A stretch of 64,000 nt of DNA from Gemmatales bacterium (GTDB lineage Bacteria; Planctomycetota; Planctomycetia; Gemmatales; Gemmataceae): the NCBI GenBank assembly GCA_026004675.1, contig BPJP01000008.1, positions 1 to 64,000 on the forward strand, written 5' to 3'. A program made the position numbers and the translations under genes. Shown here in pieces: positions 55,759 through 63,901 of the stretch; the stretch's first letter is position 1; each line of letters starts with the position of its first letter. The notes under the pieces are model-generated. The model was not told the origin of the DNA. It did not search any database and saw only the letters and a list, made by a program, of their open reading frames with translations.

Positions 55759-56349
55759 ATGCGTACCGAGTTGGTTGCTGCCGTCGTGGCCGTCTCTCTG
55801 GCGAGTGGGGTACAGAAGGTGCAGGCGGCTGGCTGCTGCGTTCCCGTCTGTTGCACGGCGGTCAAATGGGTTGAGAAAAAAGTCGTTTGCTACAAGCCGG
55901 TCTGGCGCGAAAAAGAAGTCACCTGCACAGTGATGCAGAAGACCTGGCGGGAAGTCGTGGAAAAAAAGAAAGTCACCGTCATGGTGCCGGAAGTCCACCA
56001 CGAAAAACGCCAAATCTGTGTCATGAAAGCAGTCCCCAAAGAAATCGAACAAGACGTTGTTTGTCGGCACCTGGTTGCGGAAAAAGTCAAGGACGCCTGC
56101 ACCGGCTGCGTCTACACGGTGTGCAAGCCCGTTTGCACGGTGAAAAAAGTCAAAATGACCGTTTTCGAGTACGTCCCGGAAAAACGCGAAGTGACCGTGG
56201 CGGTCTGCCGAATGAAGCCGGTCGAAAAGGAGATCGAATGCCGACGTTATGTGCCGGAGTGCAAACCCGTTACAGTCGTCCAGAAGCAGCGTTATTGCGA
56301 GATGGTGCCTGTCGAATCGACGATCCGAATTCCGGTTTGTTGCCCGTAA
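55759..56349 (+). CDS. Secreted Cys-rich repeat protein (YTV-like)
   Basis: The ATG at 55759 (MRTELVAAVVAVSLASGVQK) begins a signal peptide; a GAGG ribosome site precedes. The mature ~175 residues are built of repeating units: about 16 Cys spaced among Lys/Glu/Val strands (KWVEKKVVCYKPVWREKEVT, CTGCVYTVCKPVCTVKKVKM, EYVPEKREVTVAVCRMKPVE, VPVESTIRIPVCCP). The VYTVCKPVxxxxKxV pattern recalls the YTV/extracellular repeats of planctomycete giant genes. Such strand-and-Cys repeats likely form a disulphide-linked cell-wall or surface layer. No enzymatic function is seen. Confidence 0.7.
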   Translation: MRTELVAAVVAVSLASGVQKVQAAGCCVPVCCTAVKWVEKKVVCYKPVWREKEVTCTVMQKTWREVVEKKKVTVMVPEVHHEKRQICVMKAVPKEIEQDVVCRHLVAEKVKDACTGCVYTVCKPVCTVKKVKMTVFEYVPEKREVTVAVCRMKPVEKEIECRRYVPECKPVTVVQKQRYCEMVPVESTIRIPVCCP

Positions 56350-56383
56350 AGGAGAGCCGGTTTTAGCCTCCGTTTCGGTACGA

Positions 56384-57472
56384 TCAAACGTCCGTCGCGA
56401 TGGACGCGGTATGGGGGTTCGTTACGCCATAGACAGGTTGCTGCTGGGTCAGGCAGTGAAGCGTGCCGAATCCCCAAACTAGATCGACCGAATGAATGCC
56501 GATGACCTGGCGATCGGGAAACACTTCCGACAAAGTCCCCAAAGCGATCCGATCGTTGGGATCGTTGAAGGTGGGGACCAGGACGCACTCATTGGCGATA
56601 TAGAAATTGGCATAGCTGGCCGGGAGCCGCTGGCCTGCGAAGACCACGGGTGCTGGCATGGGGAGAGCGACCGTGTCCACTTTCTCACCTGCCGGTGTGC
56701 GAAGATCTTGAAGCCGGTCCCAGTTTTCCTTCAACGCCTCATAGTTTTCATCCGAAGCGTTGTGTTCGACCACAGCGACGACGGTCTTCCTGTTGACAAA
56801 TCTGGCCAGATCATCGACATGACCATGCGTGTCATCGCCAACAATGCCTTTTCCAAGCCAGAAAACGCGTTGCACGCCCAGGTAACGCGCGAAGACCTGT
56901 TCATAATCGTGGCGGCTCATCGCGGGGTTTCGCGGCTGGATGTCGCTTAACAGGCATTCTTCCGTTGCCAGGAGCAGCCCCTCGCCGTTGACATCGATGG
57001 CTCCTCCCTCCAAAACGACGTGCCTTTTCCCCAGGCGCGGCACGATATGCGGCAAATGGAGTTGTCGAGCAATGCGGCTGGGAATGCGATTGTCGCGTTT
57101 CCAGTCCGAGTACTTGGCCCAGGCAGTGAACTTCCAGTCGGTGACGGCAACCGTTCCAGAATCGTCCTTGACGAAAATCGGACCGTAATCGCGCGTCCAA
57201 ACGCGATTGGTGGCAAAGGAATAAAACGAGATGTTGCGCCAGTTCACATCGCAAAGCTCCAGTATCTCGCGAGCCTGGTTTTCGCCTTTGGCATTGTTGA
57301 CGAGAATGAAAACGTTTTCGAAACGCGACAGAACACGGACGATCTCTGCGTAAATCCACGGGATCGGGGCGAATTTGCCCGGCCAGTCACGGCGGTTGTG
57401 AGGCCAGGCAATCCAGGTCGCCTCATGACGTTCCCATTCGGCTGGCATGCGCCATTGTCTCGGGCCATTCAC
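56384..57472 (-). CDS. aguA: Agmatine deiminase / peptidyl-Arg-deiminase family protein
   Basis: Hydrolyses agmatine to N-carbamoylputrescine and ammonia. Active-site blocks: NRVWTRDYGPIFVKDD (Asp), HVVLEGGAIDVNGEGLLLAT (Glu), GIVGDDTHGHVDDLARF (His/Asp) and the Cys in GFGTLHCLTQQQP near the C-terminus (the family Cys, on a GxxHCxTQQxP motif). At 362 residues it is intact and typical. The start MNGPRQWRMPAEWERHEATW is the standard N-terminus (MPxEWExHxxTWxAWP). Agmatine deiminase members cannot be separated from other carbon-nitrogen deiminases by sequence alone, but this one fits. Confidence 0.9.
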   Translation of the reverse strand: MNGPRQWRMPAEWERHEATWIAWPHNRRDWPGKFAPIPWIYAEIVRVLSRFENVFILVNNAKGENQAREILELCDVNWRNISFYSFATNRVWTRDYGPIFVKDDSGTVAVTDWKFTAWAKYSDWKRDNRIPSRIARQLHLPHIVPRLGKRHVVLEGGAIDVNGEGLLLATEECLLSDIQPRNPAMSRHDYEQVFARYLGVQRVFWLGKGIVGDDTHGHVDDLARFVNRKTVVAVVEHNASDENYEALKENWDRLQDLRTPAGEKVDTVALPMPAPVVFAGQRLPASYANFYIANECVLVPTFNDPNDRIALGTLSEVFPDRQVIGIHSVDLVWGFGTLHCLTQQQPVYGVTNPHTASIATDV

Positions 57473-57549
57473 GTCGATTCCTGTTGTGCATTGCGGTCGG
57501 GAAACTTATCATCGTATGAAAGTCCCGTCCACTGTCAAAACGCGCAACC

Positions 57550-57924
57550 ATGTCTTCCTTGACGACAGTTTTATTGATTGATGACGACGAAGAGATTCTC
57601 AGCGCGATGCAAACCGTGCTGGAAAGGGAGGGATTTCGCGTCCTGACAGCCACGGATGGCAATCGTGGTCTGGCCCTGGCCGAGACCGAAGCGCCAGCTG
57701 TGATCGTCTGCGATATGATGATGCCCCAGAAAAGCGGCTTGTTGGTCGTGGAGAAGCTGAAGGCGCGGCGCCGACCTCCTGCTGTCGTCATGATTACGGC
57801 CAATGAGGTTGATCGCCACCGATTGTATGCAGAATCGCTTGGTGTGGATGAGTATCTCCACAAGCCTTTCGACATGGCCGTTCTGGTCGACGTTGTCAAC
57901 CGCCATAGCAGGCGAAAGAGTTGA
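57550..57924 (+). CDS. Stand-alone response regulator receiver protein
   Basis: A single REC domain of 124 residues. The acidic cluster is LLIDDDEEILSAMQ, the phospho-acceptor Asp is in AVIVCDMMMPQKSGLLVVEK, the Thr is in VVMITANEVDRHR, and the Lys is in GVDEYLHKPFDMAV. All the residues needed for phosphorylation are present. It has no output domain, so it likely works by protein contacts, as CheY or Spo0F do. No histidine kinase gene is nearby. It begins 77 bp from the divergent agmatine deiminase gene. Confidence 0.9.
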   Translation: MSSLTTVLLIDDDEEILSAMQTVLEREGFRVLTATDGNRGLALAETEAPAVIVCDMMMPQKSGLLVVEKLKARRRPPAVVMITANEVDRHRLYAESLGVDEYLHKPFDMAVLVDVVNRHSRRKS

Positions 57925-58469
57925 AAAAGATCCGTTCAGCCGGCGTGTAGGGACGGCTGCGCCGGCTGGTCGGATCAGCGGCGAGGCTTCCCACACCTCG
58001 CTCGACGGTCGTGCTGGTTGCGATCTCCGAGTGACCTCTCTTGTCCCTCGATGGAACAGAACCGTCACCAACAGCCAGCGACAACCGTTGGAGAGTAACT
58101 CTCCGGGAGTCCCTTGAGCAGAAGGTTGAGCCTTGCTTATCGTCCGTCCCAAGCGAGGCTCCGACTCCCTGCTGACACCGTTTACTTCACACCTTCTCCT
58201 TTCGGAACTCAGTGCTGGAAACACCCCGGCACATCATGCCGCCGGACCCGCGCCTCATGCATGGGCCGAGCGTCCTGCGACAGGTGCCACCACACGGTTG
58301 GTATTATGCCAAGCGGTCGCTCCGTTGCCAGAAAATTATTGCGAATCTGCCGCAACTTCCAAAACCTTCTTGCACTTGCGTCATCGACCATTCTTTCCAG
58401 CTCGAACCGTTGTTGGCGTGCGACACCTCCTATCGGCAGCTGACAACCGAGCGTTCGTCATTATTCCAG
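57925..58469. other. Intergenic region, 545 bp, no clear gene
   Basis: Open frames on both strands lack family-like sequence and look random. A 9-bp stem (cagccggcg 57937-57945 / cgccggctg 57960-57968) with a 14-nt loop follows the response-regulator stop and may be a T-run-less terminator. A small hairpin ggagag / ctctcc lies near 58092-58106. The region might contain a broken gene, but I could not assemble one. Confidence 0.45.
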
Positions 58470-59198
58470 TCAACACGATGGCTGAAGCAGTCTCCTGCCA
58501 TTCGCAGCGAGCGCATCATCAACGCCATAGCCAAGTTCACGCATCATATCGCCGTACAGTTGCCAGAACCGTTCGTGCAGATAGTCAGGCATTTCGTCCC
58601 GCCAACTTCCGACCACACCTCGACGAAAGAACTTCGGGCGGAGCTGCTGCAACTCCGCAAAGGAAGGCGACTCGATCGCATCGTCGACAAAGGACAGGCC
58701 AAATTGTTTGCCGACTTCTGCCATGACGGCCTTCGGTCGCGCTACGAGGTCTTCGTAACGGACGATCACCGTTTTCGGCCGCCATAGCCAGGATCGGACA
58801 TTGTCGCTCCAGGTTCCGAATGGCTCGCGTTCGCCAATCACATCGGCCAGGGCTTTTTCAAACACGCTTGCGTCCACTTTTGTGAAATCGACACCACGGT
58901 AGTCGAGGGCGAACCAGGCATAAGAGACGACGGCATCCCGTCCGTCCCGCACGATGTAAACCGCCGGATAGTCGTCCGTTCCCGCCAGGTAATGGGTCTT
59001 TTGCCAGTGCATGTCGGCGTCTTGAGCCATTTCCTCGACGGTTTGGTCCGCTACTTTTGAAAACCGAAGATAATCAGGCCACTTGTTGAGCGAGCGCGAT
59101 CGCTCCATCGAATAGGATTGGATGCCAAAGAAACGGTACAGCAAGATACGGAAAAAGGTATTCCCCGAACGGGGATACGAAGCTATCCAAATGAACAT
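58470..59198 (-). CDS. Sulfotransferase
   Basis: A 242-residue PAPS-dependent sulfotransferase. The ATG at 59198 (MFIWIASYPRSGNTFFRILL) begins with the 5'-phosphosulfate loop YPRSGNTFFR. The 3'-phosphate-binding motif is VYIVRDGRDAVVSYAWFALD. The C-terminal region FFRRGVVGSWRDEMPDYLHE matches the RxGxxGxWK-type PAPS-binding segment. No signal peptide is present. It may sulfate a polysaccharide, lipid or small molecule; the target is not deduced. The polysaccharide exporter lies about 1.2 kb downstream in the opposite direction. Confidence 0.88.
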   Translation of the reverse strand: MFIWIASYPRSGNTFFRILLYRFFGIQSYSMERSRSLNKWPDYLRFSKVADQTVEEMAQDADMHWQKTHYLAGTDDYPAVYIVRDGRDAVVSYAWFALDYRGVDFTKVDASVFEKALADVIGEREPFGTWSDNVRSWLWRPKTVIVRYEDLVARPKAVMAEVGKQFGLSFVDDAIESPSFAELQQLRPKFFRRGVVGSWRDEMPDYLHERFWQLYGDMMRELGYGVDDALAANGRRLLQPSC

Positions 59199-59667
59199 GT
59201 TTCGCTCCTCGGATCGATTCCGGTTTGCACACGATGGATATGCCCGACCTGCCCAATTGGAACAAGCCGAATCGTGGACGGCGTCAAGATCGAACAAACC
59301 AATTCGGTCAAACCCTGGCGGGTGCGGTTGTGCGGCGATCCGCCAAAAAATTTTTAAAGTTTTGCGGAAATGCAACCATCTTGCCTGGACTCGTCGTATA
59401 TACTTTGATGCCGGTCTTAAAGTCCGTTTTTGACACCTCGATCTGTAGGAAAACGATGCATTCGTCCGAGAAGAGGTGGGGCTAGACGGGCTTGACATTT
59501 TGCAACTTGTTGCTGATTAAGAGCTTGCAAAAACGAGCGGCGACAGTAAAAACCGGCATAGCATTTGCGTATTATTAGTAATGAGTAGTGCGGCAGAGGC
59601 GATTGATCAACTCTGCTCGCCAATTGCCAATTGCGACAGAGAAGACACTTGCAAAGGGGAACTAGCC
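59199..59667. other. Divergent intergenic region, 469 bp, no gene seen
   Basis: Contains the promoters for the sulfotransferase and the DksA-like gene. A ttgaca hexamer at 59492 is followed 17 nt later by only a weak -10 (gattaa). Open frames here lack support. An in-frame ATG at 59581 precedes the DksA start but its extra N-terminus is not conserved. Confidence 0.5.
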
Positions 59668-60129
59668 ATGGCGAGACGAGATGCAATTCTGCGGCTGCAC
59701 AAGTCTCTTCTTGCGCGTGCTGAGGCCTTGAGAAAGGCACTGGCCAGCGAGTTGGAAGACTTGGGCACGTCGAAACGACGTCATCTTGCGGGGGGAGATC
59801 CGGCTGACGCCGCTTTTGATGCCGGAAATGATGAGGTTTCTTCCCAACTGGCCCAGCTTGAAGCGAGGGAACTGCACCAGATCGAAAGGGCTTTGGCACG
59901 GATTGAACAGGGAGTTTACGGCCTCTGTGAGATTTGCCAGAAACGGATACCTGTGGCCCGACTCAACGCCCTTCCGTACAGCACGACCTGCGTCAATTGC
60001 CAGCGCGAAATGGAGCAGAATCCCGACTGGGAATACCGGAATGAAGCGGACTGGGAAAAAGTCTCCGACGACTTGGAAGACCGCGAGGTCAATTTATCCG
60101 ATTTAGAAATGGATTTATCGCGGCGTTGA
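59668..60129 (+). CDS. DksA/TraR-family zinc-finger protein
   Basis: A 153-residue DksA-like protein that may modulate RNA polymerase. The ATG at 59668 (MARRDAILRLHKSLLARAEA) has an aaagggg site; the longer open frame upstream is not conserved. The coiled-coil helix is RLHKSLLARAEALRKALASE and HQIERALARIEQGVYGLCEI. The zinc ribbon has CEICQKRIPVARLNALPYST and CVNC, i.e. the CxxC...CxxC pattern. The acidic coiled-coil tip DxxDxA reads GGDPADAAFDAGNDE. The C-terminal tail is acidic (SDDLEDREVNLSDLEMDL). It is followed by a terminator. Confidence 0.86.
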   Translation: MARRDAILRLHKSLLARAEALRKALASELEDLGTSKRRHLAGGDPADAAFDAGNDEVSSQLAQLEARELHQIERALARIEQGVYGLCEICQKRIPVARLNALPYSTTCVNCQREMEQNPDWEYRNEADWEKVSDDLEDREVNLSDLEMDLSRR

Positions 60130-60151
60130 CAGGAATGATCGTTTTCTCCGC

Positions 60152-60180
60152 AGCCCGCGGGCCGAGTCCGCGGGCTTTTG
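60152..60180 (+). terminator. Rho-independent terminator of the DksA-like gene
   Basis: A perfect 9-bp GC stem (agcccgcgg at 60152-60160, ccgcgggct at 60168-60176) with a 7-nt loop is followed by tttg and ttcg on the plus strand. It lies 22 bp after the DksA stop. Confidence 0.85.
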
Positions 60181-60394
60181 TTCGCGCAAGGCCAATGACC
60201 GTCTGTTCTTCTGCTACGGTTGTCCACACTGCATTCCGACAAATCGCGTTCGCATCCGCATTGACAGGTTGAATCGCTTTTAGCACCATAGCGTCAGTGT
60301 TGGAATCAGATGCGGAATTTCACTTCGAAGTTGACGCAACTCTCACGGTTTGCGGGAAATTCCCAGGTGATCCGAAGAGCATGCAAGGAGGCGT

Positions 60395-61180
60395 GTGGGT
60401 GTGACTGCCTACGTCACGGATGTCTGGCAACACCGTCATTTTTGGCTGTCGCTGGTGCAAATGGATTTGCGGGCACGTTATCGCCGGTCGGTTCTCGGAG
60501 TCGGCTGGTCTTTGCTCCATCCTATCTGCACGACCGCTGTCTTGTGCGTCGCCTTTTACAAAATTTTCAACGTCCCGGTCCGTACCTACTTGCCGTTTTT
60601 GATGTGCGGCTTGTCGTGGTGGGGATTCATTACGGGAACCGTCGGGCGAGGCTGCCAATGCTTTGTCGAAGCTGAAGGCTACATTCGCCAGCACCCGGCG
60701 CCAATCGCCATCTATCCGCTGCGAGCTGTCTTGGGCGGGTTGATCCATCTCCTCATCGCTTTGGCAGTCGTTCTGGTGCTGACCTGGAGTTTACAAGGCT
60801 TTCATAATCTGGCGACGTTGCCGATGGTCGCCATCGGTCTGTCGATCCTGTTGGTCTTTGGCTGGTCCATGGCAGTTTTGGCCGGCTATATCAATACGAT
60901 CTTTCGGGATGTACAACATATCACTGACATTGCCTTTCAGATCCTCTTCTACTTGACGCCTATCCTTTATCCCTCTGAAATTCTGGTGCGGTCGCATCTC
61001 GCTGTTTTCGTCAAATACAATCCGCTGACGTACTTTTTGCGAATCCTTCGCGAGCCGCTGTTAGGCGCCTTGCCCTCGTGGCGGGCGTACGCGATAGCAT
61101 TGGGCTGTACCGTTGCGGTTACAGCCGTCGCCGTTCCCCTTTTGGGACGTTTGCAGCGCAAGGTCATCCTTTATCTGTAA
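60395..61180 (+). CDS. Polysaccharide ABC exporter permease (Wzm/TagG-like)
   Basis: ABC-2 permease of 261 residues exporting polysaccharide or O-antigen chains. Six helices are seen: SVLGVGWSLLHPICTTAVLC, LPFLMCGLSWWGFITGTVG, LGGLIHLLIALAVVLVLTWS, LPMVAIGLSILLVFGWSMAV, ITDIAFQILFYLTPILYPSE and YAIALGCTVAVTAVAVPLLG. The N-terminal motif LVQMDLRARYRRSVLGVGW is characteristic of the family, as is YINTIFRDVQHI. The GTG start at 60395 follows an aaggagg site; a second GTG at 60401 is a close alternative. It pairs with the ATPase 48 bp downstream. Confidence 0.9.
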   Translation: MGVTAYVTDVWQHRHFWLSLVQMDLRARYRRSVLGVGWSLLHPICTTAVLCVAFYKIFNVPVRTYLPFLMCGLSWWGFITGTVGRGCQCFVEAEGYIRQHPAPIAIYPLRAVLGGLIHLLIALAVVLVLTWSLQGFHNLATLPMVAIGLSILLVFGWSMAVLAGYINTIFRDVQHITDIAFQILFYLTPILYPSEILVRSHLAVFVKYNPLTYFLRILREPLLGALPSWRAYAIALGCTVAVTAVAVPLLGRLQRKVILYL

Positions 61181-61228
61181 GCGAAAACGCCCAGCCAGGC
61201 CTATCCCGTCCGGTAAGGAGAGTTGCCA

Positions 61229-62044
61229 ATGTGTCGCATCGAGCTGGATCATGTCAGCCTGACTTTTCGAGTTCGTGAGCAGTATCAAATCACTTTGAAG
61301 GAGTACTTGTTGCGCGGCATGTTTCGGCAATCGCGCAATCCCCTTCTCAAAGTCCGGGCGCTACGTGACGTTAGCCTCCGCTTCGAAGAGGGGCAACGTG
61401 TCGGCATCATCGGCGGCAATGGCGCCGGCAAGAGCACGCTGCTTCGCCTGATTGCAGGCGTCTACTGGCCGAATCGAGGACGCCGCGTCGTCCACGGCAA
61501 GATCAGCTCCCTTTTCGAACTCAACCTGGGCTTCGAAATGGAAGCTTCTGGTCGGCAGAACATCATTTATCGGGGTTACTTGCAAGGCGAAACGCCCAAG
61601 AGCATCCGCCAGAAACTGCCGGAAATCGCCGAGTTCAGCGAACTCGGTCGTTTCCTGGACATTCCCGTCCGCTATTATTCCGCTGGCATGCTTGTCCGCT
61701 TGGGGTTCTCCATCGCCACCGCCGTCGATCCTGACATCCTGCTTATCGACGAAGTGCTTGGCGCCGGCGATTTGGCCTTTCGTCGAAAAGCCGAAGAACG
61801 AATGAAAAGCCTGATGTCACGGGCAAAAATCATCGTGATCGTCAGCCATGATCTCGGCACCCTTGCCGAATTGTGCGAAACCGGCGTGTGGTTATCCCAA
61901 GGCAGAGTGCAAATGGTAGGACCGATGCACGAGGTCATCGATGCCTATCGCCAATATGCTGAAAGCCCCTCTACCGGCGCCGGCGGCGTCATCGACTCGC
62001 CAGATCCGCTGCCTGCTGACTTCGCCGAATTGACCGCATGTTAG
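61229..62044 (+). CDS. Polysaccharide ABC exporter ATP-binding protein (Wzt/TagH-like)
   Basis: Nucleotide-binding subunit for the exporter at 60395. The ATG at 61229 (MCRIELDHVSLTFRVREQYQ) is preferred over a TTG two codons upstream. Walker A is VGIIGGNGAGKSTLLRLIAG, signature RYYSAGMLVRLGFSIATAVD, Walker B ILLIDEVLGAGDLAFRRKAE, and switch His in VIVSHDLGTLAELC. The SAGM(L)VRLGF signature variant is typical of Wzt/TagH. No C-terminal carbohydrate-binding domain follows, so it is like the short Wzt type. It overlaps the convergent nucleotidyltransferase by four bases. Confidence 0.92.
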   Translation: MCRIELDHVSLTFRVREQYQITLKEYLLRGMFRQSRNPLLKVRALRDVSLRFEEGQRVGIIGGNGAGKSTLLRLIAGVYWPNRGRRVVHGKISSLFELNLGFEMEASGRQNIIYRGYLQGETPKSIRQKLPEIAEFSELGRFLDIPVRYYSAGMLVRLGFSIATAVDPDILLIDEVLGAGDLAFRRKAEERMKSLMSRAKIIVIVSHDLGTLAELCETGVWLSQGRVQMVGPMHEVIDAYRQYAESPSTGAGGVIDSPDPLPADFAELTAC

Positions 62045-62802
62045 CCCAGCTGGCGGAAAAAGTCGCTGGCGGCGGCATACGACTCGGGGGTGCCAATATC
62101 GAGAAAGCAGCCGCCGCAGCGAAAGCCTGCAACGACCTTGCCGCCGGCCAGCCAGCCGGGAAGCAAATCCTTTTCCAGCGATAATCGCGTCTGAGGCAAA
62201 CGTTCCAGGAGTCGACGCCGAATCAAGTAGATACCTGCGTTGATCCATCCGGGGCCGGCGTCGCGTCGTTTTTCGTCGAAACGAAGGATGGTTTCATCTG
62301 CGCCAATGTCAACCCGTCCGTAACGCGAAGTGTCGTCCACATGGGTCAAAACCAGCGAAAGATCCGCACCGCGACTCTGATGCCAGGCGAAAAACGCGTC
62401 GAGGTCCACATGACAATACGAGTCCCCGTTCAAGAGGAGGACATGTTCCTCGGTGAAATGAGCCAAGGCATGGACGACAGCGCCGCCGGTTCCGAGCGCT
62501 TCGGGTTCTGGCGAATGGATCAGCCGTAAGCTACGGTACGCCTCCCCAATCACGAAGTGAACCTGGTCAGCCTGGTAGCCAGTCAAAAGGATTGCCTGGG
62601 AAAACCCCGCATCAATCAGCTGGTCCAACAAAAAAGTCAAGAACGGTCTGCCCTCGACAGTGGCCAGCACCTTGGGTCGGTCGGCAACGACGGAACGCAA
62701 ACGCATTCCCCTGCCACCGGCGAGGATGGCTGGAACGGCCTGTTTTCGGTCGACAACGGGTTTGCTCACGACACCGTCCCTGGTTCGAGTCATTGGCTGC
62801 AT
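62041..62802 (-). CDS. Sugar-phosphate nucleotidyltransferase
   Basis: A 253-residue nucleotidyltransferase of the mannose-1-phosphate guanylyl/heptose-1-phosphate type. The start at 62802 (MQPMTRTRDGVVSKPVVDRK) is chosen; the open frame upstream is antisense-like. Blocks: PAILAGGRGMRLRSVVADRP (G-G-x-G-x-R-L), KVLATVEGRPFLTFLLDQLI, PEALGTGGAVVHALAHF, VLLLNGDSYCHVDLDAFFAW (metal Asp in NGDSY) and GWINAGIYLIRRRLLERLP. The sugar is not determined (GDP-D-glycero-D-manno-heptose pathway is one possibility). It likely supplies activated sugar to the polysaccharide exported by its convergent neighbours. Confidence 0.88.
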   Translation of the reverse strand: MQPMTRTRDGVVSKPVVDRKQAVPAILAGGRGMRLRSVVADRPKVLATVEGRPFLTFLLDQLIDAGFSQAILLTGYQADQVHFVIGEAYRSLRLIHSPEPEALGTGGAVVHALAHFTEEHVLLLNGDSYCHVDLDAFFAWHQSRGADLSLVLTHVDDTSRYGRVDIGADETILRFDEKRRDAGPGWINAGIYLIRRRLLERLPQTRLSLEKDLLPGWLAGGKVVAGFRCGGCFLDIGTPESYAAASDFFRQLG

Positions 62803-62836
62803 CTCCCTTCGTTCATCCGACCGCGACAGGATTGCG

Positions 62837-63835
62837 TTATGCCAATTGTTCTTTGACTTCGTTGAGAATCTGTGCCAGGACCGAGTCAGGAGAGATATTC
62901 TCGGCCTGAGCTTCGAAGTTGAGAAGGATGCGATGCCGCATCGCAGGCAGGTAGACGCGGCGAATATCTTCGAAGCTGACGTTGTATCTCCCTTCGAGGA
63001 GAGCACGGACTTTGCCGCCGAGGATCAACGCTTGGGCGCCGCGCGGGCTGGAACCGAAACGAATATAACGGTTCGTTTCGGGTGTGGCGAATTCTCCCTC
63101 TGGATGAGTCGCGAGGACCAGGCGAATGGCGTAATCCTGGACCGGCGCCGCGACGATGACCTCTCGAACCAGTTGTTGCCAGGTCTGGATGGCCGATCCG
63201 TCCATGACTTTCGCCGCGTGCGGGGATTCGCCGCGTGTCGTTCTTTCGAGAATGGTGGCCAACTCTTCCCGGCCGGAGTAGTTGACGATGAGTTTGAACA
63301 AGAAACGGTCGAGCTGGGCTTCTGGCAATGGATAGGTTCCTTCCTGCTCGATCGGATTTTGCGTGGCCATGACAAAGAATGGCTCCTCCAGGCGGTGGAT
63401 TTGACCGCCGACAGTGACGCTATGTTCCTGCATGGCTTCGAGCAGAGCCGACTGGGTTTTCGGCGTGGCCCGGTTGATTTCGTCGGCGAGCACGATCTGT
63501 GCGAAAAGCGGGCCTTTCTGGAAGCTGAAGACGCGCTTGCCGTCCGGAGTTTCGGTAATGATGTTCGTGCCCATGATGTCGGCAGGCATCAAATCCGGAG
63601 TGAACTGGATGCGATTGAACTTCAGATCGAGCGCTTCACTGAGGGTCCGGACCAGCAAGGTCTTGCCCAGTCCAGGGACGCCTTCGAGCAAGGCGTGGCC
63701 GCCGACAAACAAACAAGTCAAGACTCCGTGGATGATGTCACTATGACCGACAATGACCTTGGCGATTTCATCGTAAACTCGCTGATAGGCCTGCCGAAAC
63801 TGTTCGGCCCGCTGCTTGATATCATCGGCTGACAT
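62837..63835 (-). CDS. MoxR-family AAA+ ATPase
   Basis: A 332-residue AAA+ ATPase. Walker A is ALLEGVPGLGKTLLVRTLSE, Walker B is IVLADEINRATPKTQSALLE, and MQEHSVTVGGQIHRLEEPFF includes the MoxR-specific hairpin. The sensor 1 region is FVMATQNPIEQEGTYPLPEA, and RFGSSPRGAQALILGGKVRA is the sensor 2 block. MoxR proteins act as chaperones that help assemble enzymes with metal or VWA partners; DUF58 and VWA genes often lie downstream, but none is seen beyond the nucleotidyltransferase gene. The start MSADDIKQRAEQFRQAYQRV is natural. Confidence 0.92.
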   Translation of the reverse strand: MSADDIKQRAEQFRQAYQRVYDEIAKVIVGHSDIIHGVLTCLFVGGHALLEGVPGLGKTLLVRTLSEALDLKFNRIQFTPDLMPADIMGTNIITETPDGKRVFSFQKGPLFAQIVLADEINRATPKTQSALLEAMQEHSVTVGGQIHRLEEPFFVMATQNPIEQEGTYPLPEAQLDRFLFKLIVNYSGREELATILERTTRGESPHAAKVMDGSAIQTWQQLVREVIVAAPVQDYAIRLVLATHPEGEFATPETNRYIRFGSSPRGAQALILGGKVRALLEGRYNVSFEDIRRVYLPAMRHRILLNFEAQAENISPDSVLAQILNEVKEQLA

Positions 63836-63901
63836 AGGCTTCCCGTAAGCTCCAACTTTGAAAGCGTGCCCTGGTCATCGTGGGGAGAGCAACGGCGCCC
63901 G

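Noticed and set aside
59492-59520. Possible sigma-70 promoter (ttgaca, 17 nt, gattaa)
   Set aside because: The -10 hexamer matches poorly and there is no independent support.
62660-63832. Plus-strand open frame, 390 aa
   Set aside because: Antisense to the MoxR gene; composition is that of a shadow frame.
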